A stretch of DNA of 64,000 nucleotides from Alphaproteobacteria bacterium (GCA_020632875.1 JACKET010000001.1:434001-498000); one strand, 5' to 3'. Positions 44,576 through 57,200 are shown, numbered from the stretch's first letter. Numbers and translations: made by a program. The notes: generated by a model not told the origin, from the letters alone.

Positions 44576-45178
44576 TCAGAGATTCGCGGTGACGAGGTGC
44601 GGACCGCCGGCCTTCAGGGCCGCGGCGACCGCGGAGTGGACGGCGCTCGCGTCGTTCGCGTCGACCTCGGCCGTGCCGAGGCCCATCGCGGCGGCCACGA
44701 CGTGCGGGGCGACCGCGACCTGGCGGCCGAGCGGGGCCCCCTCGCCGAGCGGGTGCACGGCGACGAGGAACACGACGTTCGCCTGGTACAGGACGGCCGC
44801 GTTCAGCGCTTCGTAGAGGGTGCCGTCGGACGCCGAACCCACGCCGAGGTGCACCAGCACGGAGCGATCGCGGTCGGCCATCGCGAGACCCACGGCGTAG
44901 AGGGCGCGGTTCGCAGGGGAGGGCGTGGGCGGCGCGACCTTGTAGGGACGCGCGCCCGCGAAGCCATCCGCCAGGCGGTCGACCGGCGTGTCGCGGAGGA
45001 CCGCGCCCACGCGCTCGCGGAGGCCCGGCACCCACCAGTCGCCGGCGCGCAGCGCGCTCACGGCGCCCGCCAGCACGGACTCGAGGCCCGCCGAGGGCAC
45101 CGGGAAGGGCTTCGGGTCGCCCGCGTTCAGCGCGCGATCGGCGTCGCGCACGGCCTGGACGGCTTCGGTGAGGTTCAC
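44576..45178 (-). CDS. Short, degenerate E1-alpha-like subunit of a 2-oxoacid dehydrogenase
   Basis: 200 residues against about 330-400 for normal E1-alpha. GTG start overlaps the E2 stop (GTGA). It aligns with E1-alpha in DWWVPGLRERVGAVL and in the fold around GVGSASDGTLYEALNAAV...LGRQ...AVDANDASAVHSAV, but the diphosphate-binding motif GDG...NN is lost: GDG is GVG and the NN site reads AVHP. It cannot be expected to bind ThDP-Mg. Probably a structural or regulatory remnant rather than a truncation of an active enzyme, since the frame is clean. Confidence 0.75.
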   Translation of the reverse strand: MNLTEAVQAVRDADRALNAGDPKPFPVPSAGLESVLAGAVSALRAGDWWVPGLRERVGAVLRDTPVDRLADGFAGARPYKVAPPTPSPANRALYAVGLAMADRDRSVLVHLGVGSASDGTLYEALNAAVLYQANVVFLVAVHPLGEGAPLGRQVAVAPHVVAAAMGLGTAEVDANDASAVHSAVAAALKAGGPHLVTANL

Positions 45179-46445
45179 GCGAGCTCCAGCAGCAGCGACT
45201 CCGGGTTCTCGATGACGGCCTTGAGGGCCGCGGTGAAGCGCGCGCCCACGGCGCCGTCGATGATGCGGTGGTCGAAGCTCGGCGACAGGTACATCATCTT
45301 CCGGATGGCGATCTCGCCGTTGTGCGGCACGACCCGGTCGCGGATGACGTTCACGCCGAGGATCGCGACCTCGGGGTGGTTCAGGATGGGCGTGGCGAGC
45401 ACCCCGCCGATCTGGCCCACGCCCGTGATCGTGAACGTGCCGCCCTTGAGCTCGTCGATCCGGGCCTTCCCGACCTTCGTGCGCGCGATGAGGTCTTCGA
45501 GCTCGGCCGCGATGTGCAGCACGGACTTCTGCTCGACGTTCTTCACGACCGGCACGTAGAGGCCGTTCGGCGTGTCGCACGCGACGCCGATGTTGTGGTC
45601 GCCCTTCACCACGAGCTCGAACGGATCCTCGCTGACGTTCGAGTTGACGTTCGGGAACTCCCGGAAGACGACGGAGCAGGCCTTCATGAGGATGGGCATG
45701 AAGGAGAGCTTCACGCCGTGGCGCTCGGCGAGGGGCTTGAGCTTCTTCCGGAGCGCGACGAGCTCGGTCGCGTCGACCTCTTCGACGTACGTGTAGTGCG
45801 GCTGGGTGCGCTTCGCGTGGATCATCGCGTTGGCGATGGTGCGGCGGACGCCGATGATCTTGATGCGCTCTTCGGTGCCGCTCGGGAACACCTGCGGCAG
45901 CGCGGGAGGCGCGACGGGCAGGCCCATGTCGGACTCGGTGAAGGCGCGCAGGTCGTCGTGGGTGACGCGGCCGCCCTTGCCGGTGCCGGGCACCGTATCG
46001 ACGTCGAGCTCGAGCTCGCGGGCGTGGCGGCGGACCGCGGGGGTGGCCTTGGTCTGGCCGCGCGCGCCGGGCTGCGAGGCGGGGCCGGCCGCGACAGGCG
46101 GCGGCGCGACGGGCGCGGCGGGGCGGGCTTCGCGGGCGGCGGCACCATCGGCGCACCGGCGCCGTTGCCCGGCTTCGGCTCGGCGGGGGCGGCCGCAGCG
46201 GGCGCGCCGCTCTCGTCGATCTCGACGAGGGGGCTGTGCACCGCGACGATGTCGCCGGGCTGCCCGTGCAGCTTCACGATCGTGCCGGCCTTGGGGCTCG
46301 AGATCTCGAGCTGCGCCTTGTCGGTCGTGATCTCGCACAGCGGCTGGTCGATCGACACGCGGTCGCCGACGGCGACCTTCCACGCGACGACCTCGGCTTC
46401 AACAACACCCTCCCCGACTTCGGGGAGCTCGAACACGAACGCCAT
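45175..46445 (-). CDS. pdhC: Dihydrolipoamide acyltransferase (E2), frameshifted in the linker
   Basis: The N-terminal lipoyl domain (start 46445, lipoyl Lys43 in EITTDKAQLEI) is read in one frame to about 46120. The subunit-binding domain (TPAVRRHARELELDV...GRVTHDDL) and catalytic domain with SFDHRIIDGA are in another frame. Adding one base restores 423 codons. The switch falls in the C-run of the Ala/Pro linker (+ strand GGGG at 46120-46123), a typical homopolymer indel. Catalytic residues are intact, so a sequencing error or recent mutation is likelier than decay. 15 nt after the E1-beta-like gene. Chosen symbol is by family. Confidence 0.85.
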
Positions 46446-46460
46446 GACAGGCAGTCTCCG

Positions 46461-47336
46461 TCAGTAGAGAACGCTGGCCCGGACCGCGCGCTGCACGGAA
46501 TCGGGATCAGCAGAGCAATGCCCCGGAGGGGACTCGAGGTACAGGAACGCGTCGTCGAGCGCGACGCTCAGCACGCGCCGGGCGAGCTCGCCGTCGGCGG
46601 GGTGGGCGGCGACGACCCGCCCGGTGTCGACGATACGGCGCCCGAGGTCGGGGTCGAGCGGCCACAGGGCGACCGGATCGACGACCTGCACCGAGATCCC
46701 CTCGGCGGCGAGGGCCTCGGCGGCGGCCAGGGCCGCGTCGACGGCAGAGCCCCACGCGACCACCGTGGCGTGCGCGCCCTCGCGGACCTCGCGGAGCCGG
46801 TCGGGCGAGACGTCGACCGCAGCGCGGCGCACGGCCAGCTCGGCGCGCGGCTCGAGCACGACCGTGACGCCCGACCCGAGGACCTCGGACAGCAGGGAGG
46901 CCGCGGTCGCGGCGGTCGCGCAGACCACCCGCACGCCCGGCAGGGCCGCCAGCAGGTCGCCAGCGGGGGGATCGATCGCTTCGCCCGCCTCTCCGCCGAC
47001 CGGGACGCGCACCGTGAGCGCGGGGCGGAACGCCGTGCCGGCGATGCGGCCCGCGTCGGCGAGCATCTCGGCGACGGCGAGCAGGGCGCGGGTCGAGCTG
47101 AGCTCGATGCAGACGGGCCGCCCGCCGAGCGCCATGCCGAGGGCGAGGCCGAAGCCCGTGCGGTCGGCGATGGGCGTGTCGACCACGCGCTCGGCGCCGA
47201 AGCGCGCGAGCAGGCCGGCCGTGGTGCCGCCGTGCCCCTCGCCCGCGCCGACGCTCTCGCCCACGAGCAGGGCGGTGGGCGTGCGGTCGAGCCAGGCGGC
47301 CAGCGCGTCGCGGATGTGCTCGGCTCCGGTCTTCAC
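46461..47336 (-). CDS. E1-beta-like subunit of a 2-oxoacid dehydrogenase
   Basis: 291 residues, GTG start overlapping the lipA stop (GTGA). Matches E1-beta: GESVGAGEGHGG, FGAERVVDTPIADRTGFG, and a C-terminal transketolase-like domain (VVAWGSAVDAALAAAEALA, VVDPVALWPLD). In functional E1-beta the segment is DTPxxE, with the Glu that activates ThDP; here it is Asp. The usual length is about 325, so the interior is shortened. With the E1-alpha-like protein this suggests a non-catalytic or altered E1. Confidence 0.8.
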   Translation of the reverse strand: MKTGAEHIRDALAAWLDRTPTALLVGESVGAGEGHGGTTAGLLARFGAERVVDTPIADRTGFGLALGMALGGRPVCIELSSTRALLAVAEMLADAGRIAGTAFRPALTVRVPVGGEAGEAIDPPAGDLLAALPGVRVVCATAATAASLLSEVLGSGVTVVLEPRAELAVRRAAVDVSPDRLREVREGAHATVVAWGSAVDAALAAAEALAAEGISVQVVDPVALWPLDPDLGRRIVDTGRVVAAHPADGELARRVLSVALDDAFLYLESPPGHCSADPDSVQRAVRASVLY

Positions 47337-48238
47337 GGCTCGACCTCCGCGCGGTTGCGTCGCTCTTCGATGAAGCGGCGGATGTAGAACTCGCCGGCCT
47401 TGTACGACGACCGCACGAGCGGCCCGCTGGCGACGTAGTGGAAGCCCATCTCGAGACCCACGCGCTCGTAGGCCGCGAACTGGTCGGGATGCACGAAGAG
47501 CTCGACGTCGAGGTGCTTCTTCGTGGGCTGCAGGTACTGCCCGATCGTGAGGAAGTCGCACCCCACGTCGCGCAGATCCTGCATCGTGCGCAGCACCTCG
47601 GCCTCGGTCTCGCCGACGCCCACCATGATCGAGGACTTGGTGAGCATCTTCGGCGCCTGGGCCTTGATGCCGGCCAGCACGCGAAGGCTCTGGTGGTACC
47701 CGGCGCGCGGGTCGCGCACGCGCGGCGTGAGCCGCTCGACGGTCTCGACGTTGTGCGCGAGCACCTCGGGGCCCGACTCGATGATCGGCGTGAGCAGGTG
47801 CGCCATGCCCTGGAAGTCGGGGATCAGCACCTCGACCAGCGTCTGCGGCGAGGCCGCGCGGATGGCGTTCACGCAGGCCGCGAAGTGGCCGGCGCCCTGG
47901 TCGGGCACGTCGTCGCGGTCGACGCTCGTGAGCACCACGTAGTCGAGGCCCATCTCGGCGATGGCCGTCGCGACGTTCTGCGGCTCGTCGGGGTCGAGGG
48001 GAGCGGGCCGGCGCAGCGTCTTGACCGCGCAGAACCGGCACCCGCGCGTGCAGGTGTCGCCCATCACCATGAACGTGGCCGTGCCGCCGCCCCAGCACTC
48101 GCCGATGTTCGGACAGCGCGCCTCTTCGCACACCGTCGACAGCTTCAGCGACCGCGCGCGCTCTTTGATGCGCGCGTAGCGCGGAGAGCCCGGCAAGCGG
48201 ACCTTGAGCCAGGGGGGCTTCGCGGTGGACGTGGCCAT
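47333..48238 (-). CDS. lipA: Lipoyl synthase
   Basis: 301 residues. Radical-SAM enzyme that inserts two sulfurs into octanoyl groups. Auxiliary cluster Cys37, Cys42, Cys48 (CEEARCPNIGEC) and radical-SAM CxxxCxxC at C63, C67, C70 (CTRGCRFC) are complete. It heads the operon lipA, E1-beta-like, E2, E1-alpha-like, lpd, hypothetical. lipB is at 14506-15153. Confidence 0.96.
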   Translation of the reverse strand: MATSTAKPPWLKVRLPGSPRYARIKERARSLKLSTVCEEARCPNIGECWGGGTATFMVMGDTCTRGCRFCAVKTLRRPAPLDPDEPQNVATAIAEMGLDYVVLTSVDRDDVPDQGAGHFAACVNAIRAASPQTLVEVLIPDFQGMAHLLTPIIESGPEVLAHNVETVERLTPRVRDPRAGYHQSLRVLAGIKAQAPKMLTKSSIMVGVGETEAEVLRTMQDLRDVGCDFLTIGQYLQPTKKHLDVELFVHPDQFAAYERVGLEMGFHYVASGPLVRSSYKAGEFYIRRFIEERRNRAEVEP

Positions 48239-48297
48239 GGGGTGCTCCGGGAGGTGGCCCGCTTAACGCGACCACCCGCCGGCATCACGGACGGCGA

Positions 48298-51200
48298 TCA
48301 GTCCTCGTCGTCTTCGTCGTCGTCGAGCTCCCCCGCGATGTCCTCGATCATGTCGCGGGTGAACATCTGGGTCTTCGCGTCCTCCATGTCGTCCTTCGCG
48401 GGCATCCGCGTGAACATCTGCGTCCGCCCTTCGTCTTCGGGGAGCTCGCGATGGCGGGGCGGGGGAGGGGTAGGCGGGCGACCGGGCAGGTCGTCGCTCT
48501 TCTCGGGCTCGTCCTCGTCGGAGCGGCCCGTGCGGCGCCGGAGCCGGTCCATGAGCGCCCGGCGCCGATCCGCGGCGGACGGTTCCTCTACGGGCATCTC
48601 GGGCTTCGCGATCGTCGTCGGCTTGAGATCCTCGAAGTCTTCGAGGCCGCCGTACTCGTTCGCGACGTTGGTGGCGGCATCCTCGGGCGGCGTGCGCGGG
48701 GCGAGGGCGACGGGCTCGAGCGGGGAGACGGACGAGTTGCGGCGGGCGTCCTGCTGGCGCTTCTGCTCGCGCTCCTCCTCCTCCTTCCGCTGCTCGCGCA
48801 GGCGCTTGAGGCGCTCGCGCCCGGTCTCGCCGCTCTGGCGGCCGCGGCGGAGCCGCTGGAGGAGGGCTTCGGTGGCGCTCGTCGGCTCGTCTTCGGGAGG
48901 CCCTTCGGGCTGGCGCGTCTCCTGGACGATCTCGCGGACCTCCTCTTCGCCCTTCGGACCGAGACGACCCCGGCGCAGACGGGCCATCCGCGGGTTCTCT
49001 ACGATCCCCGACAGGCCCTTCACGACCGCCGTGACCTCTTCGAGCGCGGCGTCGATCTCCTTCTCCCAGCGCCCGGCCGCGCCGATCGCCTTCTCGGCGA
49101 TGTCGGCGGCCTCGCGGGCCTCTTCGAGGTCGTGCGTGCCGCCCGCTCGCTCGCGGGCCTCGTCGGCGCGCTGGCCCGCGCGCCACAGCCGACGCTCGAC
49201 CTCGGCCAGGCGATCGAGGGCCGCGCGCAGCTCGGGGTTCGGATCGTCGGGGATCTCGGGCAGCGCGCTGCGGGCCGCGGCCATGCGGGCGGCGAGCTGC
49301 TGCCCGACCTTGCAGGCCTCCCACGCGCGCCCGCGGTGCTCTTCGATCTCGAGCTCGCGGCGCCGCTTCGTGGCGGCCTCGCGCTCGTTCTGCAGCACGG
49401 TCGCCGCGGCGCGGAGCGCGGTGAGCCCGGTCATCGACGTGGCGATGGCGGCGCGGGCGTCCTTCATGAAGTCGTCGACCTCGTCCCACCGCCCGTTCTC
49501 GAGCAGCTCGAGGTTCGCCTGGGCCCCCGCGACCTGGTCGGCCAGCCCGTCGGCCGCGGCGAGCAGCTTGTCGCGCGCGAGCACCACGGCCTCGTCACGA
49601 TCCTCGCCCTCGGCCAGGGCGCGCAGGCGCTCGAGCTCGGACTCGAGCGACGACGTGTCGGCGCGGAGCTTCACGAGCGCGGTGTCGCGCTTGGCGAGCT
49701 GCTCGGACTCCCGCTCGGCGGTCGCTGCGTCGAGGGCCTCCTGGAGGGCCTTCCTGCGGGCGCGGATCGCGTCGAGCGCCCCGTTCGCCTCGGCCAGCGC
49801 GGCGTCCGCGGAGTCGGCCAGCTCGACGGCGCGGCCCGCGGCCTCGGCGCCATCGCCCTCCTGCGCTTCGGCGGCGGCCTCCTTCGCGGCGTCGGACGCC
49901 TGCAGCGCCGTGTCGTTCGCCTCCGCGATGCGGGTCAGCTCGGCCCCGATCTCGGGGTCGTCGGTGGAGCCCCGCGCCTCGTCGGAGGCCGTGGCGAGGA
50001 CGTTGCCCACGCGCTCCAGCGCGGAGGCCGCGCGATCCGCGGCGAGCCGGGCGCGCTCCTTGTGGGCCGCGACGGCTTCGGCGCGGGCGGCGGCCTGGCG
50101 CTCGAGCTCGGCCTCGGAAAGCTCCCGCACGGTGCGGGCGGCCGCGCGTGCGGACTCCGCGAGGTCGGCGATCTCGTCCTCGAGCGAGCCGATGCGCGCC
50201 AGCACGCCCTCGGCCTCGGCGGCGCTCGACGCCGCGGCGATCTCGTCGGCGAGGCGCGAGGCCAGCGCCCGCTTCTCCTCCGACTGGCGGTAGGCCTCGA
50301 TCACCTTCTCGTGCGCGGCCACGGCTTCGTCGCCAGCCGGGTCGGGGGCGTCGGCCGCGGTGGCCGCGACGCTCTCCGCCCGTTCGGCGATCGCCTCCAT
50401 CCGCTCCGGCAGCGCGGCGATCGCCGCGTCCATCCGCTGGAGCTCCTCTTCGAGGGACTCGAGGCTCCGCCGGAGCCCCGCGAGGCTCTCCCGGGCGGCG
50501 TCGGCGGCCGTCTCGGCCTCGAACACGATCTCGATGGCCCGCTCGGCCGGGAGGTCGCCGGTGAGCGCGTGCTCGGCGTCTCGGACCTCGGAGAGGCCCG
50601 CACGGGCGGACTCGAGCGCATCCCTCGCCGCGGACCGGTGGCCCCGCGCGACGGCGCGATCCTCGGGCACCGCGGGGGCCCCGCGCAGCAGGGACTCTGC
50701 GGCGTCGATCGACGCCTGGAGCTCGCGCACGGCGGCCTGTGTGGCGTCCAGCGCCTGACGGGCCGCCAGATCCCGCGCCTCCTGCTCGGCCAGCGCGCGC
50801 GCCCGGCCGATCTCGACGGCCTTGTGGAGCTCGTCGAGCAGCCCCTTCACGTCCATCTCGAGGGCCCGGGCGAGCTTGGCCTCGGCTTCGTCGGCGAGGG
50901 CGAGCAGGGCGCGCGTCGGGGTCGGCTGCTCGGGCGCCACGGGGAGCGTGATGGCGTCGAGGCGCTCGAGCGCGTGGCGCAGCTCGTTCATCGCCGCGGT
51001 GACGGGCGGATCGTCGGGGAGCCCCTCGCGCTCGACGGCCTTGCGGACGACCCCGCGCTGCGCCTCGAGCATCTCGTGGGCGCCCGAGACCCGCGCCCGC
51101 GCGGCCTCTCTCGAGCCCTCGGCGTCGGAGACGGCCGTGCGCACGGCCTCGGCGAGCGCTTCGACCGCGAAGTCGCGCTTGGCGGTCTCGAGCGCCGCTT

Positions 51201-54200
51201 CGACCCGGAGGCGGGCCTGTTGCGGATCGGGGGGGACGGACGTGTCGATGGCGAGGGCGGTGAGCTGGGCCACGGCGTCGGCGAGCTCGTTGTAGGCGGA
51301 CTCGGCCTCGGGCCACGCGGCGGCGTCGGCGAGGTCGTCGAGGACTGCGCGTGCGGCCTCCTGACGCTTGACCAGGCGGTCCTTCGTCTCCTGGAGCGCG
51401 CCGCCGGCGTCCTTCAGGGCCTTCGCCCGCGCCTCCTCTTCGGCGCGCGCGGCTTCGACCGCGGCGCGCACCCCCGCGACGAGCGCGTCGAGGTCGGTCT
51501 TCTCGGCGAGGGCGACGGCGCCGCGCAGCTCGGCGACGGCCTCGGCCGCTTCGGCGGGGTCTTCCGGGAGCTCGAGGTGGACCCCGGGCCAGGCGCCGAT
51601 GGCCTCGTCGAGCGCGGTCAGCGCCTCGCCGGCCTCGAGCGGGTAGTCGACCGCGATCTGGTCGGCCTGGGCGCGGCTCTGCGCGGCGGCGTCGGTGCGG
51701 GCCTTCCACCGGGGCACCAGCTCGGCGTGCTCGTCGCGCGCGGCCTGCAGCGCGGCTTCGGCCTCTGCGGCGGCGGACCGGGCGGCCTCCGCTGCACCCA
51801 CGACAGCGGAGACCAGCGCGGACAGGTCGATCCCGGCGAGGTCGTCGCGGACGCTCTCGGCCTCGAGGGTCGCCTGGGCGACGGACGCCTCGTCGTCCGG
51901 GTCGGCGGGCTCCGACGGCGCAGCGGCGTCGAGCCGGGCGAGCGCGGCTTCGAGCGCCCGGAGGGGCTCGCGCGTGGCGTCTTCCCAGCCTTCGCTGGCG
52001 CTGGCGGCCGCCTCGCGGGCCTCTGCGGCGGCCTGCTTCTGCTGGGCCAGGGCCTCGTTGATGGCGGCGAGGGCCTCGAGGGCGGACGCGATGCGCGCCT
52101 TGCGCTCGGACTCCGCCGCGGTCGCGGCTTCGATCGACTCGCGGACCGCGCCGACCAGGGTCTCGACCTCGCTCCGGGCCGCGTCGAACGCCTCGCGGGC
52201 CTTCGTCGCGGCCTGGGCGGCGGCCCCCGCGCCGTCGACCGTCTCGGGCACCGCGGCGGTCGCGAGCCCCACGAGGTGGGCGCGCCGCTCTCCGAGCACG
52301 GACCGCGCGGCCTGGAGCATCTGCCATGCCGTGGCGACGTCGTCGTCGGCCTCGACGGCCGCCCCCGCCGTGCGGAGCGCCGCGACGGAATCGGCGTGCT
52401 CGTCGGCGGCGGGGATGTCGGCTGCAGCGGCGATCGCGGTGCGCGCCGCTTCGACGGCCTCGCGCACGGCGCGCCGCTCGGACGCCTCCTCTTCGGCGAC
52501 GGCGAGCGCCGTGTCGACGAGCGGGATGGCGAACTCGAACACCGACCCCGCGATGTCGAGCGAGGCGCGCGCGACCTCGAGCAGGGCCTCGGCCTCGTCG
52601 GCACCGCTCGCTTCGCCGAGCTCTTCGAGCGAGGTGCGGGCCTCGCCGAGGGTCTGGTCGAGCTCTTCGAACTGGCGCTCGGCGTCCGCGGCGGCGCGCA
52701 GGGTGGTGTCGCGCTCGGCGCCGATCAGGGCGTCGGCGAGGGCCGCGCGCCGCGAGGTCAGCTGCTCTTCGAGGTCGACGAAGCGCTTCCGGACCGCGAC
52801 GGCGTCGTCGAGGATTCCGGCGAGCGCGGTCGCGGACTGCAGCGCGCCGGCCAGGGTGGGCTCGACCGTCGCGGCGGTGTCGCGGGCCTCGTCGGCAGCG
52901 GCCCGGATCGAAGCGACCGCGCCGGAGAGCGCCTCCATCGCGTCGGGATCCGGCGGCTCGGACGGCAGGTCGGCACGCGTCTGCTCGGCGCGCGCACGGG
53001 CCGCTTCGGCGGCCTCCACCGCCGCGGAGGCGTCCTTCCAGGCGGTCGCGGCGCTGCGGGCCGGCGTGGCCTCGAGCAGGGTGCGGGCCTTCTCGAGCCG
53101 CTCGCGCGCGGCGGTCGCGGTCTCGACGGCGCGCTTCACGTGCCCGTCGGCCTCCTCGAGCGCGGCGGCGTGCGCGGCGCGGGCCGCTTCGATCGCCGCG
53201 GCCCGGCTCGCCTCGGCGGCGTCGCGCGCGGACTGCACGGCTTCGAGCGCCGTGTTCACACCCGCGATCGCGGTGTCGAACGCGGCCACGGCGGCGGTCA
53301 CGGCCTCGCGCGCGGACTCCGCGGCGACGGCGTCTTCGGCCCCTTCGCCCGCGGCGACGGCGGCATCGACCGCGGCCAGGGCCTCTGCGGCCGCCTGGCG
53401 CGCCTTCGCGAGCCCCTCGAGGGCGGCGTCGACCTCGGGCCAGCCCTCCTGGGCGGCTGCGGCGGCATCGGCCCGCTCGACGAGCTGGGTGTGGCGCTTC
53501 GCGGCACCCTCGCGGAGCTTTCCGATCTGCTTCACGGCGTCGGCGCGTCGCTTCTCGAGGGCCTCGGCGTGGGCGGCACGCGCGGCGTCGAGCCGCTTCT
53601 GCAGCGCCGCGGCGGTGTTGTTGGCGGCCCGCGCGCGCTTCGCGGCCGCGACGGCGGCCTCCTTCAGCACCTTGCGCGCCGGCTCGTCGGCCGCGGTGGG
53701 CGCGGCTTCGAGGGCGTCGTTGGCCTCGATGCCGGCCTGGCGCACGTGACCCGCCTGCTCTTCGAGGCTGGCGAGCAGGTCGGCGAGCGCGGCGTCGCCG
53801 GTGGCCTCGGCGACCTGGCGCGCGGATTCGACGCGCTCGGCGAGCTCGGACCCGAAGCCCAGGATCTCGGCGACCGCGGCCTCGATCGCGGACACCGTGC
53901 CGGCGTTCGCCTCGGCGTCTGCGCGGGCGGCCTCGATCGCGGCGTTCGCGAGCTCGGTGGCGCGCTCGACCATCGGACCGATGGCGGCGAGCTCGGACTC
54001 GAGCTTCTTCCGGTGCTTCTCGGCGGCCTTCGAGTCGGTGGCGTTCTCGGCGGCTTCGAGGGCGCTCTCCGCGCGCGCGAGGGCGGCCATGGCGTCGTCG
54101 ACCACGCCGTCGGCTTCGCTCCAGGCCGCGCGACCGGCGGCGCTGGGGCTGTCGGCCAGCGCGTTGCCCGCGCGCTCGACGGCCTCTTCGATGGCCGCGC

Positions 54201-57200
54201 GGCGGTTCGGCAGCTCGGCGCCGAGGGTTCGCGCGGCTTCGATCGCGGCGACCTGTGCAGCCCGCTCTTCTTCGGCGATGCGGGCGCGCGCCGCTTCGAC
54301 GAGCTTCGCGAGCTCTTCGGCCCTGGGCTTCGCCTCGGCGAGCGCCTCGTCGGCGATGGCGGCCGCCTGCTCGGCGGCGTTCGCGCGCTTCTCGGCGTCC
54401 TTCGCCGTGGTGGCTTCGGCGACCGCTTCGGACTCGGCCGTCGCCTGGGCCGCGGCCTGGTCGGCGACGTGGATCATCTCGCGCAGCGCTTCCTGCGCTT
54501 CTTCGACGCCCGGCCACTCGCCTTCGAGGCCGCGGATCAGCTCGCGTGCGGCCGCGCTGGCCGTGGCGGCGCGGTCGGCGGCGGCTTCGGCGCGGGCGTT
54601 GGCCGCGCGGAGGGCCTCGACCAGCGTCGTCGCCTTCTCGAGCGCCTTGTCGAGCGCCTTCGTCGCCTGGGTGACGGCCTTCGCGGCGTCTTTCGCTGTG
54701 GGGAGGAGGGCCGAGAGCTGCTCGACCGCGGCGTCGGGATCGGCCTCGATGTCGACCTCGGGCGCGGCGGGGACGCCCTCGAGCGCCGCCTTCAGCGCGG
54801 CGACCTCGGCCGCGACGCGCTCGGCGACCGCCTCGTCGGCGATGTCGGGGACCGCGACCGCGGCGGACGCGAGGGCCTCGCCGATGCCGGCGAGCGCCTT
54901 CTGCGCCGTGTCGATCGCCTTCTGGCGCGCCTTGGCGGCCGCCTCGATCTCGGCCACGCGAGCCGCGACGCGCTCGGTGAGCTCGGCGTGCAGCCGGGCG
55001 GCCTCCTCGGTCGCGGCATGCGCCTCGTCGGCGGCCTCTTCGAGCTGCTCGAGCAGCGCTTCGGGCGCCTCGTCGGAGCCGCGGAGGGTGGCGAGCGCCT
55101 CGTTGACCGTGTGGAGCGCCATGCCGGTCGCGGCCACGGCCGCCGTGAAGTCGCGCGAGAGCGCCACGACCTCTTCGTCGTTCCGCACCGCATCGCGCTT
55201 CTCGCCGCCCATCGGGTCGGAGCCCGAGAGCTTCGCGACGGCCTGCTCGGCGGCCCGGGCGCGCTTCTCGGCCGCCGCGGTGCGCTCGAGGGCGGCCTTC
55301 TTCGCGGCCTCTGCGGCGGCCATCGCCTCGCGCGCCGCCTCGGCGGCGGCCGTCACCGCCGCGGAGAGCTCGGGCAGCTCGGCCACGTCGCCATCCGCGA
55401 AGTCGGCCTCGGCCAGGGCCGTGTGCAGCAGGTCTTCGAGCGCGTCGGCATCCGCGACACCCGCAGCGGACGCCGCGACCTCGTCGTAGTTCGACTTGCG
55501 CCCGTCGACCCGGTCGCAGAGCGCGTGCAGGGCTTCGAGCGCGGCCGTGACCCCCGCGTCGTCCGACACGCCCTTCACGGCCTTGTCGGCGGCCTTCCGG
55601 GCGTCGGTCGCGGCCTTGCGCGCGGCCTCGAGCCGCTCGCCGGCCCGGGTGAGGTCGGCCCGGTGCTTCTCGGCGGCCTCCTGCCTCGCCCGCTCGGCGG
55701 CGGCCAGCGCTTCGGTCTCGGCCTCGTCGGCCGCCCGCGCACGCTCCAGCGCTTCGGCGCTGCGCTCGGCGGCGGACCGGGTGGCCTCGAGGTGCGTGCG
55801 GGCCGCGTCGAGCACGACGACCGGGTCGTCTTGCGGCTCGAGCTCGATGCGCTCGACCTCTTCGGCGCAGGAGGAGGCATCGGACGCGGCGTGTCGGGCC
55901 TCTTCGACGGCCATCGACACGGCGCGCGCGTCGGGATGGGCGGGTGCGAAGGCGTCGATCGCGTCGCCCGCCCCCCCGGCCAGGGAGCGCGCCTCCTTCG
56001 CGAGGGCGTCGAGCTCGGCCTGGCCCTTCGCGAGCTCGGCGTTCGCCGCCGCCTGTGCGGAGCGCGCCTCGCCGAGCGCGACCTCGGCCTTCTTCGCGGC
56101 ATCCAGAGCCTTGGCCGCCGCCTTGTGCGCGGCGCGCACGGCCTTCTCGGCCGCGGCGACGCCTTCGTCGGTCAGCTCGGGCCGGCTCGCGGCCTTCGCG
56201 TCGGTGCCCGCGTCGCGGCAGGCGTCGAGCGCCTCGATCACCGCGTCGAACGCGTCGCCCACGCCCTCGTCGCGCTTGCCGAGGCCCTTGCGCAGGGCGG
56301 CGGCCTCGGCCACCAGCCCGTCGACCACCTCGAGCGTCTTGCCGAGGGCCGCCACGCGGTTGGCCAGCGCCTCGTGGTGCTTCGCCTCTGCGGCGGCCTG
56401 GGCGGCCTCTTCCTCTTGCCGGGCGGCCTCTTCGCGACGGCGCTCTTCGGCGGCGTCGAGGGCCTTCGCGGCGCGGTCGAGCGTGCGCTTGCCCTCGGCC
56501 GCGGCCCCCTGTGCGCGCTCGGCCGCGTCGGATGCGATGCCGGCCTGCTCGCGCGCGGTGGCCAGATCGGTCGCGGCTCCGGCGGCTCCGGCGGCCTCTC
56601 GGGCCTCGCTCGCGGCGCGCTCGGCGGCCTTCGCGTGGGTGCCCACCTCGTCGAACAGCGCCCGCGCGTCGTCGTCGATCGACCAGTCGCGGGCCGCGGC
56701 CGCGCCCACGGGCTTCGCGAGATCCGCCGACGCCTTCTCGGCGGCCTTCGCGTGCCCGTCGGCCTCTCTCGCGGCGCCAGCGATCGCGGCGGGGTCTTCG
56801 GCCGGCTCGGGCTCGGGCTCGGGCTCGAGCACCGCGGGCTCCGGCTCGACCGGGACGGGGGCCTTCTCGGGGGCGCTCGCGGCCGTGGCGAGCGGGAGCG
56901 TCCAGGACTTCGGGAGGTCGACCTCCACATCGGACGCGGTCTCGGCGAGGCCGTCCATCACCGCGGCGAGGTCGTCCCCGTCGAGCGTCTTCAGGAGCGC
57001 GCGCGCGGCCTTCTCGACCGCTGCCGCGGACTTCGGACGGTCTTCGGGCCAGGGCTCGAGCATCGCGCCGAGGGCGTCGTCGAGGCCGTCGGGCAGGTCG
57101 AGGGCGCGGAGCGCGCGCCGCCCCTCGCCGTCGCCGGAGACCGCGAGGACCTCCTTCGCGTTGGCGCCGGGGAACACGGGCTGGCCGGTCGCCAGCTCCG

